Shown: positions 35,188 to 44,173 of the stretch, in pieces
Position numbering within the stretch: position 1 is the first letter of the stretch
Layout: every line of letters begins with the position of its first letter
Assembly: GCA_947626285.1 (NCBI GenBank)
Contig: CANQRR010000002.1
Location: forward strand, 1 to 64,000
DNA from: an uncultured Lachnospiraceae bacterium
Lineage (GTDB): Bacteria; Bacillota; Clostridia; Lachnospirales; Lachnospiraceae
Direction: 5' to 3'
DNA length: 64,000 bases
Position numbers and translations under genes: made by a program
Notes under the pieces: model-generated
Database searches by the model: none
What the model saw: the letters and a program-made list of their open reading frames with translations, nothing else
Told to the model about the DNA's origin: nothing

Positions 35188-36009
35188 ATGATGCTGTTAC
35201 GAGACGGACTGAAATCACTTGTTGATTTCACGCGACGTATCATGAACCGGTACATCAGGGATATTGCGTCAATGCTGGCAGGCGTCATGCTGGTCGTCGG
35301 CATTGTGCTGGCCGTGCCGGAACTGGACGCCAGCGGTCAGGGCATAGCAGATGCTGTTGATGCTCCGGAAGCGGAGGATGGAAGGGCGCAGCAGCTGCAG
35401 GCGGGACTTATGGGGATCCTGGGCGGCGTGGCATCTATGGAGCAGTATTCCGATGCCGCACGGCTTGTGAGCGTCGCAGATGCGAACGAGGAGGTACTGG
35501 CTGGGGTAAAAGGACTTGACCGAAGGGTCATCCACCGGACATCGATCGAGGAAGGCACGAAGATCGCCGGTGAGCTCGGCTACTACGCGCAGCAGGCAGT
35601 ATATGAAAACCAGATGTCACAGGAAGATTATTACACATTGCTGCAGATCGTAGAAGCGGAGGCCACAGGCGGGGATGAGCTGAGCAAGATGATCGTAGCC
35701 CAGGTGGTTCTCAACCGGGTACAGGATTCGCATTTCCCTGACACGATCTACGACGTGGTCTGGCAGAAGGCGCAGTTCCAGCCGACGTCGGACGGCAGAA
35801 TCTATAGCTGCAGTGTTACAGATTCCACGATAGAAGCTGTCGACCGGGTCCTGCAGGGAGAAGATTACTCACAGGGCGCTTTGTTCTTTTTTGCACGCGA
35901 TGACGCCGACTCCGCGAGCGCGAGCTGGTTTGACTCCAGCCTTGTCAAGATATTTGAGTACGGCGGGCATGAGTATTTCACGTTTGAAGAATATGTGAGT
36001 GATACATAA
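35188..36009 (+). CDS. Cell wall hydrolase, SleB/CwlJ type
   Basis: About 273 residues. One N-terminal membrane segment (MLAGVMLVVGIVLAVPEL) anchors or exports the protein, a linker of about 90 residues follows, and the C-terminal hydrolase_2 domain shows LLQIVEAEATGGDELSKMIVAQVVLNRVQD, FPDTIYDVVWQKAQFQP and SQGALFFF. The family includes spore cortex lytic transglycosylases; the Glu in VEAEA is the likely catalytic acid. Non-sporulation members also exist in Clostridia, and the strong sigma-A-like promoter argues for vegetative expression. Start chosen at ATG 35188 or 35191 after ACAGGAGAG. Confidence 0.85.
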   Translation: MMLLRDGLKSLVDFTRRIMNRYIRDIASMLAGVMLVVGIVLAVPELDASGQGIADAVDAPEAEDGRAQQLQAGLMGILGGVASMEQYSDAARLVSVADANEEVLAGVKGLDRRVIHRTSIEEGTKIAGELGYYAQQAVYENQMSQEDYYTLLQIVEAEATGGDELSKMIVAQVVLNRVQDSHFPDTIYDVVWQKAQFQPTSDGRIYSCSVTDSTIEAVDRVLQGEDYSQGALFFFARDDADSASASWFDSSLVKIFEYGGHEYFTFEEYVSDT

Positions 36010-36012
36010 GGA

Positions 36013-36048
36013 AAAGGGCTTCTCCGATCGTTCGGAGGGGCCTTTTTT
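36013..36048 (+). terminator. Terminator after the SleB-like gene
   Basis: AAGGGCTTCTCCG/CGGAGGGGCCTT stem with TTTTTT tail. Confidence 0.85.
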
Positions 36049-36135
36049 CGGGAAAAGTCCATTTGAAGGCGAAAAGTAGACAGGAAGCCTGGGATTGAGG
36101 GCGCGGGCAGTTGAAAGTGAAGATGCAGACAGTTG

Positions 36136-36153
36136 AAGTGGGCTTGCCCACTT
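36136..36153. promoter_or_regulatory. Palindrome over the thrC -35, candidate operator
   Basis: AAGTGGGC-TT-GCCCACTT, a perfect 8-bp inverted repeat whose right arm overlaps the -35 hexamer. It fits a repressor site; as RNA it would lie upstream of the transcript and so is unlikely to be a terminator. Confidence 0.5.
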
Positions 36154-36172
36154 TGTTCTTTTGTGATATGAT
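36144..36172 (+). promoter_or_regulatory. Promoter of thrC
   Basis: TTGCCC, 17 bp, TATGAT. Confidence 0.6.
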
Positions 36173-36209
36173 AAACTGTAATTACGGAAAACAGAAAAGG
36201 ATGAATGTT

Positions 36210-37700
36210 ATGAATCTGATGTACAGAAGTACCAGGGACGACAAGAACCGGGTGACTGCGTCGCAGGCGGTGTTGAAAGGGCTCGCTGAGGATGGCGGGC
36301 TGTTCGTGCCGGAGCGTATTCCGGAGCTTGCGCTTTCACCTGAGACGCTTGCGGACATGACGTATCAGGAGACCGCGTATGAGGTGATGCGGCAGTTTCT
36401 GACCGACTACACGGAGGAGGAGCTGAAGGCCTGCATTTGCAGCGCGTACGATGAGAAATTCGACACGCCTGAGATCGCTCCGCTTTGCGAAGCGGACGGT
36501 GCGTATTATCTTGAGCTTTTTCACGGGGCGACGATCGCCTTTAAGGATATGGCGCTCTCGATTCTGCCGTACCTGATGACGACAGCGGCGAAGAAGAACC
36601 ATGAGGACAAGGAGATCGTGATCCTGACGGCGACCTCCGGAGATACCGGGAAAGCGGCGCTTGCCGGGTTTGCGGACGTGCCGGGGACGAAGATCATCGT
36701 GTTTTACCCGAAGAACGGCGTGAGCGCCGTGCAGGAGAAGCAGATGGTGACGCAGAAGGGAGCCAACACCTGCGTCATCGGCATTCGCGGGAACTTTGAC
36801 GACGCGCAGACCGGGGTGAAGCGGCTCTTCGGGGACGCGGCGCTAGGGGAGGAGCTTGCGAAAGCCGGCTATCGTTTCTCCTCGGCGAACTCAATCAATA
36901 TCGGACGGCTGGTTCCGCAGATCGTCTACTATGTGTACGCGTACGGAAAGCTGCTGAAGGCCGGGAAGATCCGCTCCGGCGAGCGCATGAACGTGGTGGT
37001 GCCGACCGGGAACTTCGGAAACATTCTGGCGGCCTATTACGCGAAGTGCATGGGACTTCCGATTGAGCGGCTGATCTGCGCGTCCAATGAGAATAAGGTG
37101 CTGTACGATTTCTTCCGGACGGGCATCTACGACAGGAACCGCGAGTTTATCCTGACTTCGTCGCCTTCGATGGACATTCTGATCTCCAGCAACCTGGAGC
37201 GACTGATCTACCGCATGGCCGGCGACGACGCGAAGGAGAACGCGCGGCTGATGGCGGAGCTCTCAGAGAAAGGAAGCTATACGGTCAGCGAGGCGATGCG
37301 AGAGGCCATGACGGGCTTCACAGGCGGCTTTGCGACGATGGAGGACGTCGCCGGGGAGATTGCGGGATTATATAAGAAGACGGGATATGTGCTGGACACG
37401 CATACGGCGGTGGCGTCCTGTGTGTACCGCGCGTACCGGGCGCAGTCGGGGGACAGCACGCCGACGGTCATCGCTTCGACGGCAAGCCCGTACAAATTTG
37501 CGCGCAGCGTCATGGAGGCGATCAATCCGAAGTACGCGGGTATGGACGACTTCGCGCTGATCGATGAGCTGAGCAGGCTCTCCGGGACGAAGGTGCCGCG
37601 GGCGATCGAGGAGATCCGAAGCGCCGTGGTGCTGCATGACAAGGTGATCGACAAGTCACAGATGGAAACGGCGGTCAAAGCATTCCTTGACATTCACTGA
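36210..37700 (+). CDS. thrC: Threonine synthase
   Basis: 496-residue PLP enzyme converting O-phosphohomoserine to threonine. N-terminus MYRSTRDDKNRVTASQA and LAEDGGLFVPE are typical of the long ThrC class. The PLP Lys lies in HGATIAFKDMALSILP, and the phosphate-binding loop in TATSGDTGKAALAGF. VPTGNFGNILAAYYAK contacts the cofactor. The track start (36111) runs through the promoter; ATG 36210 with AAAAGG upstream gives the family N-terminus. The gene stands alone with its own promoter and a putative operator. Confidence 0.95.
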   Translation: MNLMYRSTRDDKNRVTASQAVLKGLAEDGGLFVPERIPELALSPETLADMTYQETAYEVMRQFLTDYTEEELKACICSAYDEKFDTPEIAPLCEADGAYYLELFHGATIAFKDMALSILPYLMTTAAKKNHEDKEIVILTATSGDTGKAALAGFADVPGTKIIVFYPKNGVSAVQEKQMVTQKGANTCVIGIRGNFDDAQTGVKRLFGDAALGEELAKAGYRFSSANSINIGRLVPQIVYYVYAYGKLLKAGKIRSGERMNVVVPTGNFGNILAAYYAKCMGLPIERLICASNENKVLYDFFRTGIYDRNREFILTSSPSMDILISSNLERLIYRMAGDDAKENARLMAELSEKGSYTVSEAMREAMTGFTGGFATMEDVAGEIAGLYKKTGYVLDTHTAVASCVYRAYRAQSGDSTPTVIASTASPYKFARSVMEAINPKYAGMDDFALIDELSRLSGTKVPRAIEEIRSAVVLHDKVIDKSQMETAVKAFLDIH

Positions 37701-37751
37701 CCGGCGCGGCCATTCGAGATAAACGAAAGCAGTAGGAAAGGGGCAGTCGAA

Positions 37752-38105
37752 ATGGATATGGGTTCCATGTTTTCTCTCGTGGATATGCTGGTCGTCGCTT
37801 GCGGCCTGTATGTCATTTACCTTTGTATCGATATGATGCGGACAAGGGAGGTCAAGCAGAATATGCTTCTGCCGAAAGGGCTGGACGCCAAGAAGTGCAA
37901 GGATGTGGAGGGGTACATCCATCAGCTTGCGCCGAAGCAGCTGGTGCTGGGGATACTTGCGCTCGTCTGCGGGGTGGCGGGGCTGCTGCAGGATCTTGCA
38001 GGGCTCGTGAACGCCTATGTGTATATGGGTGCCCTGATCTTGTTTTTCATCTATGCCGTCTGGTATGCGGTCTACATGAAAAAAGTGATCCGGAAATTCT
38101 GGTAG
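37752..38105 (+). CDS. Small hypothetical membrane protein
   Basis: 117 residues with three predicted membrane segments (about 8-26, 65-83 and 90-108) and a basic cytosolic-type loop (RTREVKQNMLLPKGLDAKKCKD) between the first two. Start follows AGGAAAGGGGCAG. No family recognised. It sits 51 bp after thrC and may share its transcript. Confidence 0.7.
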   Translation: MDMGSMFSLVDMLVVACGLYVIYLCIDMMRTREVKQNMLLPKGLDAKKCKDVEGYIHQLAPKQLVLGILALVCGVAGLLQDLAGLVNAYVYMGALILFFIYAVWYAVYMKKVIRKFW

Positions 38106-38208
38106 GATAATAGGACAGAGTTGTTGCCGGGCATCTGCGGCGCCGCGGCTGTACGGATAAACGATATGGAACTGTTCATGTGTTAAGGTACAAAAGGGGA
38201 GTGGCTTC

Positions 38209-38907
38209 ATGAAGAATTTTAAGGAGTGGTTATCGGATTACCTGCGGTATATCATGCTGCTGCTGGCGGCGGTGCTGATCTTTTTCCTTGTGCTGATCGG
38301 CGTCAGGCTGTATCAGCGTGGCGGGCAGCAGGGTTCTCAGGATGTCATTGAGGTGTATCCGGAGTCGGAGACCGAAGGTTCCGGATCCGTGCAGGAGTCC
38401 GGGACAGAGCAGGAGAAGAATTCGGAGAAGGAATCCGAAACTGGTTCAGTGGATAAGCCGGAGCTGGCCAGGGAGACAGGACAGGCGACGGAAGCGCCCT
38501 CGCAGGCTGAGCCGGAGAGCGAAAGCGCGACGAAGACGACAGAGACTTCTTCCGGTCTTTTGCCGGAGAATGAGACCGGCGTGACGATCGTCCGCCAGAC
38601 CGAGACGGAGGCGAAGACGACTCCGGCATTGAAGAAGGAGACTGAGCCGGTGCCGGCGCCGCAGCCGATCACGGAGACGGAACCGCCGACGGAGCCTCCA
38701 ACGGAAGCGCCGACCGAACCGCCGGAACCGGTCTACATGACGCTGACGGGTTCGTGTTACATCCGCAGCGGCCCGGGCTATGAGTACGAGATCATCGGGG
38801 AATATATGTACGGGACGACCGTGCAGGTGCTCGACGATTCGAGCGGCTGGTACAAAGTGCAGGTCGACGGGATGACCGGGTACATGGGGAGCAGGTTCTT
38901 CCACTGA
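38209..38907 (+). CDS. Membrane-anchored SH3-domain protein A
   Basis: 232 residues: cytosolic MKNFKEWLSDYLRYI, one membrane segment (about 15-33), a long Glu/Thr/Pro/Ser linker with TEPPTEPPTEAPTEPPEP, and a C-terminal bacterial SH3 domain (about 172-232) with CYIRSGPGYEYEIIGEY and GTTVQVLDDSSGWYKVQ. The linker would span the wall, with the SH3 domain binding peptidoglycan or a wall ligand. Shares the SDYLRYI membrane-entry motif and architecture with the gene at 52716, so the two are paralogues. Function unknown. Confidence 0.8.
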   Translation: MKNFKEWLSDYLRYIMLLLAAVLIFFLVLIGVRLYQRGGQQGSQDVIEVYPESETEGSGSVQESGTEQEKNSEKESETGSVDKPELARETGQATEAPSQAEPESESATKTTETSSGLLPENETGVTIVRQTETEAKTTPALKKETEPVPAPQPITETEPPTEPPTEAPTEPPEPVYMTLTGSCYIRSGPGYEYEIIGEYMYGTTVQVLDDSSGWYKVQVDGMTGYMGSRFFH

Positions 38908-39107
38908 AAGTGCTACATTTGCATAATGTATCCGGACGGAACCGCACGGTACCCTTCCTTGGAACTTTCCCGGCAAAACTGTAGATACATGTTGGGAAAC
39001 GGAAAACTTTCTTTTTTCAGTTTGTGCCGGAAAAGCCCCGGAAATCCATGCGGTTCCTGTCTATCTAAATGTGAAATGAATATAAAGTCTGAAACGAGAT
39101 CCTTCTG

Positions 39108-39138
39108 GGGGGGGGACAAAGGTGTCCCCGCAGGGGGA
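39108..39138 (+). other. Nine-G tract with overlapping hairpin
   Basis: Nine consecutive G (39108-39116), the last four of which start the perfect stem GGGGACA-AAGG-TGTCCCC, followed after GCA by GGGGG. Either G run could pair with the same CCCC. It lies 36-66 bp before the ATG of the KaiC-like/PEP-synthase-like gene, probably in its leader. Confidence 0.5.
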
Positions 39139-39173
39139 TTTTGTGCTTATAAGGATGAAGGAGGAGTGAGAAC

Positions 39174-41741
39174 ATGGCGGCGTTTGAGAAGATCAAGAGC
39201 GGGATGCCGGGACTGGATCAGGTGCTCGACAATATCCGTCTGGGCGACAATGTGGTCTGGCAGGTGACGGATCTGGAGGAGTACAGCTATTTTGTGCAGC
39301 CGTACGTGCGGCAGGCGATCGCGGACGGGCGGAATCTGGTCTACATCCGTTTCGCGCAGCACGAGCCGATCCTGCCGGAGATGGAGGGGCTGAAGATTTA
39401 TCAGTTCGACCCGGACGAAGGCTTTGAGAAATTTACGGTCGACATCCACAACCGGATCACGGAGGAGGGGCGGGACGCGTTCTACGTCTTCGACAGCCTC
39501 TCGGAGCTGCAGTCGGCCTGGTACACGGACCTGATGATGGGCAATTTCTTCTGCGTGACCTGTCCGTACCTCTTTATCCTGGATACGGTCGCGTTCTTCC
39601 CGCTGATCCGCGGCAGACATTCTTTTGAGGCAGTCGCGCGCATCCGGGAGACGACGCAGCTTCTCCTGGACGTCTATTCGGACGGGGACGTGCGCTACCT
39701 GCATCCCTTAAAGGTCTGGAACCGCTATTCGACGACGATGTTCCTGCCGCACTGCTGCAGGGATGCAAGCGGCGTCTTCGAACCGTTGACGGACGGCGTG
39801 GCGACGAGCCGCTATTACAGTCTGATCCAGTCGGCGGCCGGGTATGGGCAGGACCAGTCGAGCGACAGCCACGACCGCTTTTTTATCAAGGCGAAGGCGG
39901 ATTACCTGAGCGGACAGTTCACAGATGAGACGGAGGACATGATCATCGAGAGCACGATGACGCGCGACCCAAAGATGCACGCGCTTCTAAAGCAGTATTT
40001 TGAACCGGCGGACTATTTCGAGGTGCGCGACCGCATGATCGGCAGCGGCGCGATCGGCGGAAAGGCCTGCGGCATGCTGACCGCGCGGAAGATCGTGGAC
40101 AGGGCGCTGGAGGGTTACCACAAGCATTCCGAACAGCACGATTCGTTCTATATCGGATCGGACGTGTTCTACACCTACATCGTTTCGAACGGCTGCTGGG
40201 AGACGCGCATCCGGCAGAAGACGGAGGAAGGGTTTTTAAGCGCCGCGCAGGAGCTGAAGGAGGCGTTGCTCTCCGGGCAGTTCCCGAACAACATCCGGGA
40301 GCAGTTCCGCAACATGCTGGAGTATTTCGGCCAGAACCCGATCATCGTGCGCTCATCTAGTCTTCTGGAGGACGGGTTCGGAAACGCGTTTGCAGGAAAA
40401 TATGAGTCGGTGTTCTGCCCGAACCGCGGCGAGATCGAGGAGCGGATGCAGGCGTTCGAGGACGCGGTGCGCACGGTCTACGCGAGCACGATGGACCCGT
40501 CGGCTCTGGAGTACCGCCAGAAGCGCGGGCTGGCCGACAGCGATGAGCAGATGGCCGTGCTGGTGCAGCGCGTGTCGGGCTCTTACTACGGGCCGTATTT
40601 TATGCCGTGCACGGCGGGCGTCGGCTACAGCTACAGTGCCTACAAATGGATGCCGGATATGGACCCGTCGGCCGGGATGCTGCGCATCGTGATGGGGCTT
40701 GGGACGAAGGCTGTGGACCGCACGGAAAATGACTATCCGCGCCTCGTGAACCTGGACCGGCCGGAGGTGACGATGCTCGTGAAGATCGCGGATAAGCACC
40801 GCTTCTCCCAGCACAAGATCGACGTGATCAACATGGCGGAGAACCGCACGCAGGAGGTCGCCTTGTCTGAGCTTCTGCCGCATCTGCCGCAGTGGTACAA
40901 GAATGTGGTGCTGGAGCACGACTATGAGGCGGAGGACCGTCTGAGAGAGACGGGCAGGCCGCGGGACATTTATTTCGTGAGCTGTCAGCGCCTGCTGGCG
41001 AACAGGAAGTTCACTTCAATGATGAAGAAGATGCTGCACGAGCTTCAGAAAGCCTATGACAACCCGGTGGACATCGAGTACACGGTGAACTTGAGCCAGG
41101 GCGACGACTTCGTCGTTAATCTTCTGCAGTGCCGTCCGCTCTACGTCGGGAAGGATGAGGTCAGCACGCAGATGCCGGAAGTCAGCTCGGAGCGGACGTT
41201 CTTCGAGATCACGGAGTCCTCGATGGGGCAGTCGATGGCAAAGAAGATCGACGTGGTGATCCAGGTGGAACCGAAGGAATACTATGAGTTCCCGTATGCG
41301 CAGAAGCCGCGCGTGGCGGACGCGATCGGGGCAGTGAACAAGTATTACAAAGGGAAAATCAAAAATATCCTGCTCACGGTGCCGGGGCGCATCGGCACCT
41401 CGTCGCCGGAGCTCGGCGTGCCGGTGAAGTTTGTCGACATCTCCGGTTTCTGCGCGATCTGCGAGGTCACGGACAACCGCGCCGGGTATATGCCGGAGCT
41501 CAGCTACGGTAGCCATATGTTCCAGGATCTGGTCGAGTCGGAGATCTTCTACGGCGCGATCTTTGGGGATCGCAGGACGAAGTGCTACCAGAGGGATTAC
41601 TTTGAAGGGCGGACAAATCTCTTCCCGGAGATCTGCCCGGACGAGGCGGAACTCTCCGGTATCCTGCGCGTCTACGAGGTCGATCGCCTGAAGCTCTGGG
41701 TGGACGGCGTGAACAACCACGCGCTGTGCGCGGAGGAGTAG
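39174..41741 (+). CDS. KaiC-like domain fused to PEP-synthase-type ATP-grasp protein
   Basis: 855 residues in three parts. Residues 1-240 follow the KaiC/RecA pattern (SGMPGLDQVLDNIRLGDNVVWQV, NLVYIRFAQHEP, AFYVFDSLSELQSAW) but lack a GxGKT Walker A. Residues 290-680 match the N-terminal ATP-grasp domain of PEP synthase/PPDK: IGGKACGMLTARKIV, then IIVRSSSLLEDGFGNAFAGKY. No phosphohistidine or PEP-binding domain follows; instead a C-terminal region with PGRIGTSSPELGVPVKF and YGSHMFQDLVESEIFYG, a motif set I associate with this PPDK-like protein group. Cytoplasmic. It could be a nucleotide-dependent ligase or phosphotransferase with a regulatory domain; the reaction is unknown. GGAGGAG precedes the ATG. 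Confidence 0.75.
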   Translation: MAAFEKIKSGMPGLDQVLDNIRLGDNVVWQVTDLEEYSYFVQPYVRQAIADGRNLVYIRFAQHEPILPEMEGLKIYQFDPDEGFEKFTVDIHNRITEEGRDAFYVFDSLSELQSAWYTDLMMGNFFCVTCPYLFILDTVAFFPLIRGRHSFEAVARIRETTQLLLDVYSDGDVRYLHPLKVWNRYSTTMFLPHCCRDASGVFEPLTDGVATSRYYSLIQSAAGYGQDQSSDSHDRFFIKAKADYLSGQFTDETEDMIIESTMTRDPKMHALLKQYFEPADYFEVRDRMIGSGAIGGKACGMLTARKIVDRALEGYHKHSEQHDSFYIGSDVFYTYIVSNGCWETRIRQKTEEGFLSAAQELKEALLSGQFPNNIREQFRNMLEYFGQNPIIVRSSSLLEDGFGNAFAGKYESVFCPNRGEIEERMQAFEDAVRTVYASTMDPSALEYRQKRGLADSDEQMAVLVQRVSGSYYGPYFMPCTAGVGYSYSAYKWMPDMDPSAGMLRIVMGLGTKAVDRTENDYPRLVNLDRPEVTMLVKIADKHRFSQHKIDVINMAENRTQEVALSELLPHLPQWYKNVVLEHDYEAEDRLRETGRPRDIYFVSCQRLLANRKFTSMMKKMLHELQKAYDNPVDIEYTVNLSQGDDFVVNLLQCRPLYVGKDEVSTQMPEVSSERTFFEITESSMGQSMAKKIDVVIQVEPKEYYEFPYAQKPRVADAIGAVNKYYKGKIKNILLTVPGRIGTSSPELGVPVKFVDISGFCAICEVTDNRAGYMPELSYGSHMFQDLVESEIFYGAIFGDRRTKCYQRDYFEGRTNLFPEICPDEAELSGILRVYEVDRLKLWVDGVNNHALCAEE

Positions 41742-41767
41742 AAATTTCTTCAAATAGAAAAAGTATC

Positions 41768-41797
41768 TTGCTATCCCGCCTGTACAGCGACTATAAT
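41768..41797 (+). promoter_or_regulatory. Promoter of the OmpR-type regulator gene
   Basis: TTGCTA, 18 bp, TATAAT. Confidence 0.65.
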
Positions 41798-41842
41798 AAA
41801 GTAAGACTTTAGATGTGTCGCTGGGAAGGGCGGGATATTTTT

Positions 41843-42661
41843 ATGAGATTGTTGATTGTCGAGGACGACCGCGGGCTGGCGGAGGGTATCGCCTTTTCCA
41901 TGGGACGCGATGGATACGAGGTCAGCCATGCCGGGACGATCGCGGCTGCGCGAAGGTTGCTGGAATCAGAAAAGCCGGATGCGGTCCTGCTCGATCTGAA
42001 TCTTCCGGACGGCGACGGGATCGCATTCTGCCGGGAGATCCGGGAGACTTCCAGGATCCCGATCCTGATGCTGACGGCCCGCGACATGGAGACAGATGAG
42101 GTGCAGGGGCTCTTGAGCGGGGCGGACGATTACCTGACAAAGCCGTTTTCTCTGGCGGTGCTCAAGGCGAGGCTGGACACGGTGATGCGGAGAAGCCAAG
42201 AGCCGGCGGCAGGGCAGCCGGAAAAAGACGCCCGCCATGGCGGCACAGCAGACCACATGGGCGGGGTCAGAGCGCGCGGCTCGGACAGGGAACAAGGTTC
42301 CGAAATGCGCGGCTCAGACGGAGGACAAGACGTTGGAAGCCAAGGAGCAGACAGAGAACGCGCGCTGGTGTGCGGGGAGATACGGCTGCTGCCGGGAAGC
42401 ATGAAGGTCTGGCGCGGCGAGCGCGAGGTCGAGTGCAGCGCGACGGAGTTCCGCCTTCTGTATTATCTGATGGAGAACCGCGGGCAAGTGCTGCTCAAGG
42501 AACAGATCCTGGGGCATGTCTGGGACAGTTCCGGGAGTTTTGTCGACGAGAACACCCTGCAGGTGACGATCGGCAGGCTGCGCCGGAAGCTGGAAAAGGA
42601 TCCTTCGAATCCGACGTACATTCGGACCGTCCACGGGCTGGGATATCTATTTGCACAGTGA
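41843..42661 (+). CDS. OmpR-family response regulator
   Basis: 272 residues. Receiver domain (1-115): acidic VEDD, phospho-acceptor Asp in AVLLDLNLPDGDG, Lys in YLTKPF. Winged-helix domain (about 175-272) with SATEFRLLYYLMENRGQVL and VDENTLQVTIGRLRRKLE. The linker of about 55 residues is unusually long, Gly/Asp/Arg-rich and repetitive (RGSDREQG, RGSDGGQD). Start at ATG 41843 rather than the track's 41813. Its kinase lies two genes on, with a GH43 gene between; the FtsX-type transporter beyond is the probable target, in the manner of BceRS/VanRS-like systems. Confidence 0.9.
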   Translation: MRLLIVEDDRGLAEGIAFSMGRDGYEVSHAGTIAAARRLLESEKPDAVLLDLNLPDGDGIAFCREIRETSRIPILMLTARDMETDEVQGLLSGADDYLTKPFSLAVLKARLDTVMRRSQEPAAGQPEKDARHGGTADHMGGVRARGSDREQGSEMRGSDGGQDVGSQGADRERALVCGEIRLLPGSMKVWRGEREVECSATEFRLLYYLMENRGQVLLKEQILGHVWDSSGSFVDENTLQVTIGRLRRKLEKDPSNPTYIRTVHGLGYLFAQ

Positions 42662-42701
42662 TTTTTTTAGTTGATAAGCAGAAGAAATGAGGAGGACTGC
42701 C

Positions 42702-44123
42702 ATGAAAGAACGATTGAGATCCGCGAACCCCTACCTTCCGCTCTGGGAGCACGTCCCGGACGGCGAGCCGCGCGTCTTCACATACAAGGGCGAAACGCGC
42801 GTCTATGTCTACGGTTCGCACGACACGGAGCGCAGCGAATACTGCGGCAGGGACCAGGTGGTCTGGAGCGCGCCGGTGGACGACCTGACCGACTGGACCT
42901 GTCACGGCGTCTGCTATCGGGCGTCCGACGATTCCATACTCTTCGCGCCGGACGTGGTGCAGAAGGGCGATACCTTTTACCTCTACGCTGCCGAGGACCA
43001 CGGTTCGCGGATCATGGTCGCCTCCTCAAAAAATCCCGCCGGTCCGTTTGAAAACCCGCGGCTCACGCCGCTGGGCTTTGACCCCGGGATCCTGGTGGAC
43101 GACGATGGCAGGGTGTACGCGTTCTGGGGATTCTGCAGGGCGTTCTGCGCGGAGCTCGAGGACGACATGTGCACGATCAAAGAGGGCACCCTGCGCTGCG
43201 ATTCCATCGGACACACGCCGGATCCCTGGAATGAGGAGAACAACGAGACAGGCATCGATCTGCGCGATTCTTTTTTTGAGGCGTCCTCCCCGCGAAAGAT
43301 CAACGGCAAGTATGTCTACGTCTATTCGAAGCGCTATGTGACGCCGGTGCCGGAGCTGGGCGTGTATGAGCCGTGCAACGGTTTCCTCAGCTACAAATGG
43401 TCGGACCGCCCGCTCGACGGTTATCAGGAAGGCGGCGATATCTCGTTCAACGGCGGCGAGATCCTGCGGCTTCCGGACGGGACCGGACAGCAGACGTACC
43501 GCTGGGGCAACAATCACGGCGGACTCGTGGAGATCGGCGGGCAGTGGTACATTTTCTATCATCGCCAGACCGGCACAGATGAGTTTTCCAGACAGGGCAT
43601 GATCGAGCCGGTCGATGTGGCGGTCGGAAAGGATGGGAAAATCTACATTGGGGATATTACTTATGTAAACGGCGAGCCGGTGAGCTCGAAACCGGTGGAG
43701 GAGACTTCCTCCGGGGCGTCAGCAGGCGGCATCGACGCCTACAAGATCATCTCCGCGGGTTATGCCTGCCATCTTTCGCCGCTCGGGCAGGCCTATGTCA
43801 AGCCGGTGTATGAGCAGATCGACGGCGTCTCCTCCCCGGTCGTGAACATCAAGGATGGCACGACCGCCGGGTTCCGCTACCTTCAGTTCGGGCAGAACGC
43901 CCCGAAGACCTGCACCGTCGCGATGAGCTGCAGCGCGGAAATGTGTGTGAAGGTCAGGATCGACAGCTGGCACGGCAGGGTAGTGGCGCAGTTCGACGCG
44001 AAACCGGGAAAGAGGGAGTACTGTGCGCCGCTCGCCTGCGGGATCATCGGCAGACGCGCGGTATACTTCGAGTTCTGCGGCGACGGCGAGGCGGAGTTTG
44101 ACTGGTTCACCTTTGACCGTTAG
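42702..44123 (+). CDS. Glycoside hydrolase family 43
   Basis: 473 residues. Five-bladed propeller domain with catalytic base region HVPDGEPRVFTY, YVYGSHD, the pKa-modulating Asp in LFAPDVVQKGDTFYLY, FDPGILVDDDGRVYAFWG, and general acid Glu in SFFEASSPRKINGKYVY. A C-terminal beta-sandwich (about 340-473) resembles CBM6-like modules. GH43 enzymes release arabinose, xylose or galactose from plant wall glycans. No signal peptide. Start ATG 42702 follows GAGGAGGACT. It sits between the response regulator and the kinase genes, an unusual place for a glycosidase. Confidence 0.9.
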   Translation: MKERLRSANPYLPLWEHVPDGEPRVFTYKGETRVYVYGSHDTERSEYCGRDQVVWSAPVDDLTDWTCHGVCYRASDDSILFAPDVVQKGDTFYLYAAEDHGSRIMVASSKNPAGPFENPRLTPLGFDPGILVDDDGRVYAFWGFCRAFCAELEDDMCTIKEGTLRCDSIGHTPDPWNEENNETGIDLRDSFFEASSPRKINGKYVYVYSKRYVTPVPELGVYEPCNGFLSYKWSDRPLDGYQEGGDISFNGGEILRLPDGTGQQTYRWGNNHGGLVEIGGQWYIFYHRQTGTDEFSRQGMIEPVDVAVGKDGKIYIGDITYVNGEPVSSKPVEETSSGASAGGIDAYKIISAGYACHLSPLGQAYVKPVYEQIDGVSSPVVNIKDGTTAGFRYLQFGQNAPKTCTVAMSCSAEMCVKVRIDSWHGRVVAQFDAKPGKREYCAPLACGIIGRRAVYFEFCGDGEAEFDWFTFDR

Positions 44124-44173
44124 GCGGCGGCCGGCGGACGGAGATCTCTCTTAGGTAAAGAAGGAAGGGCAGG

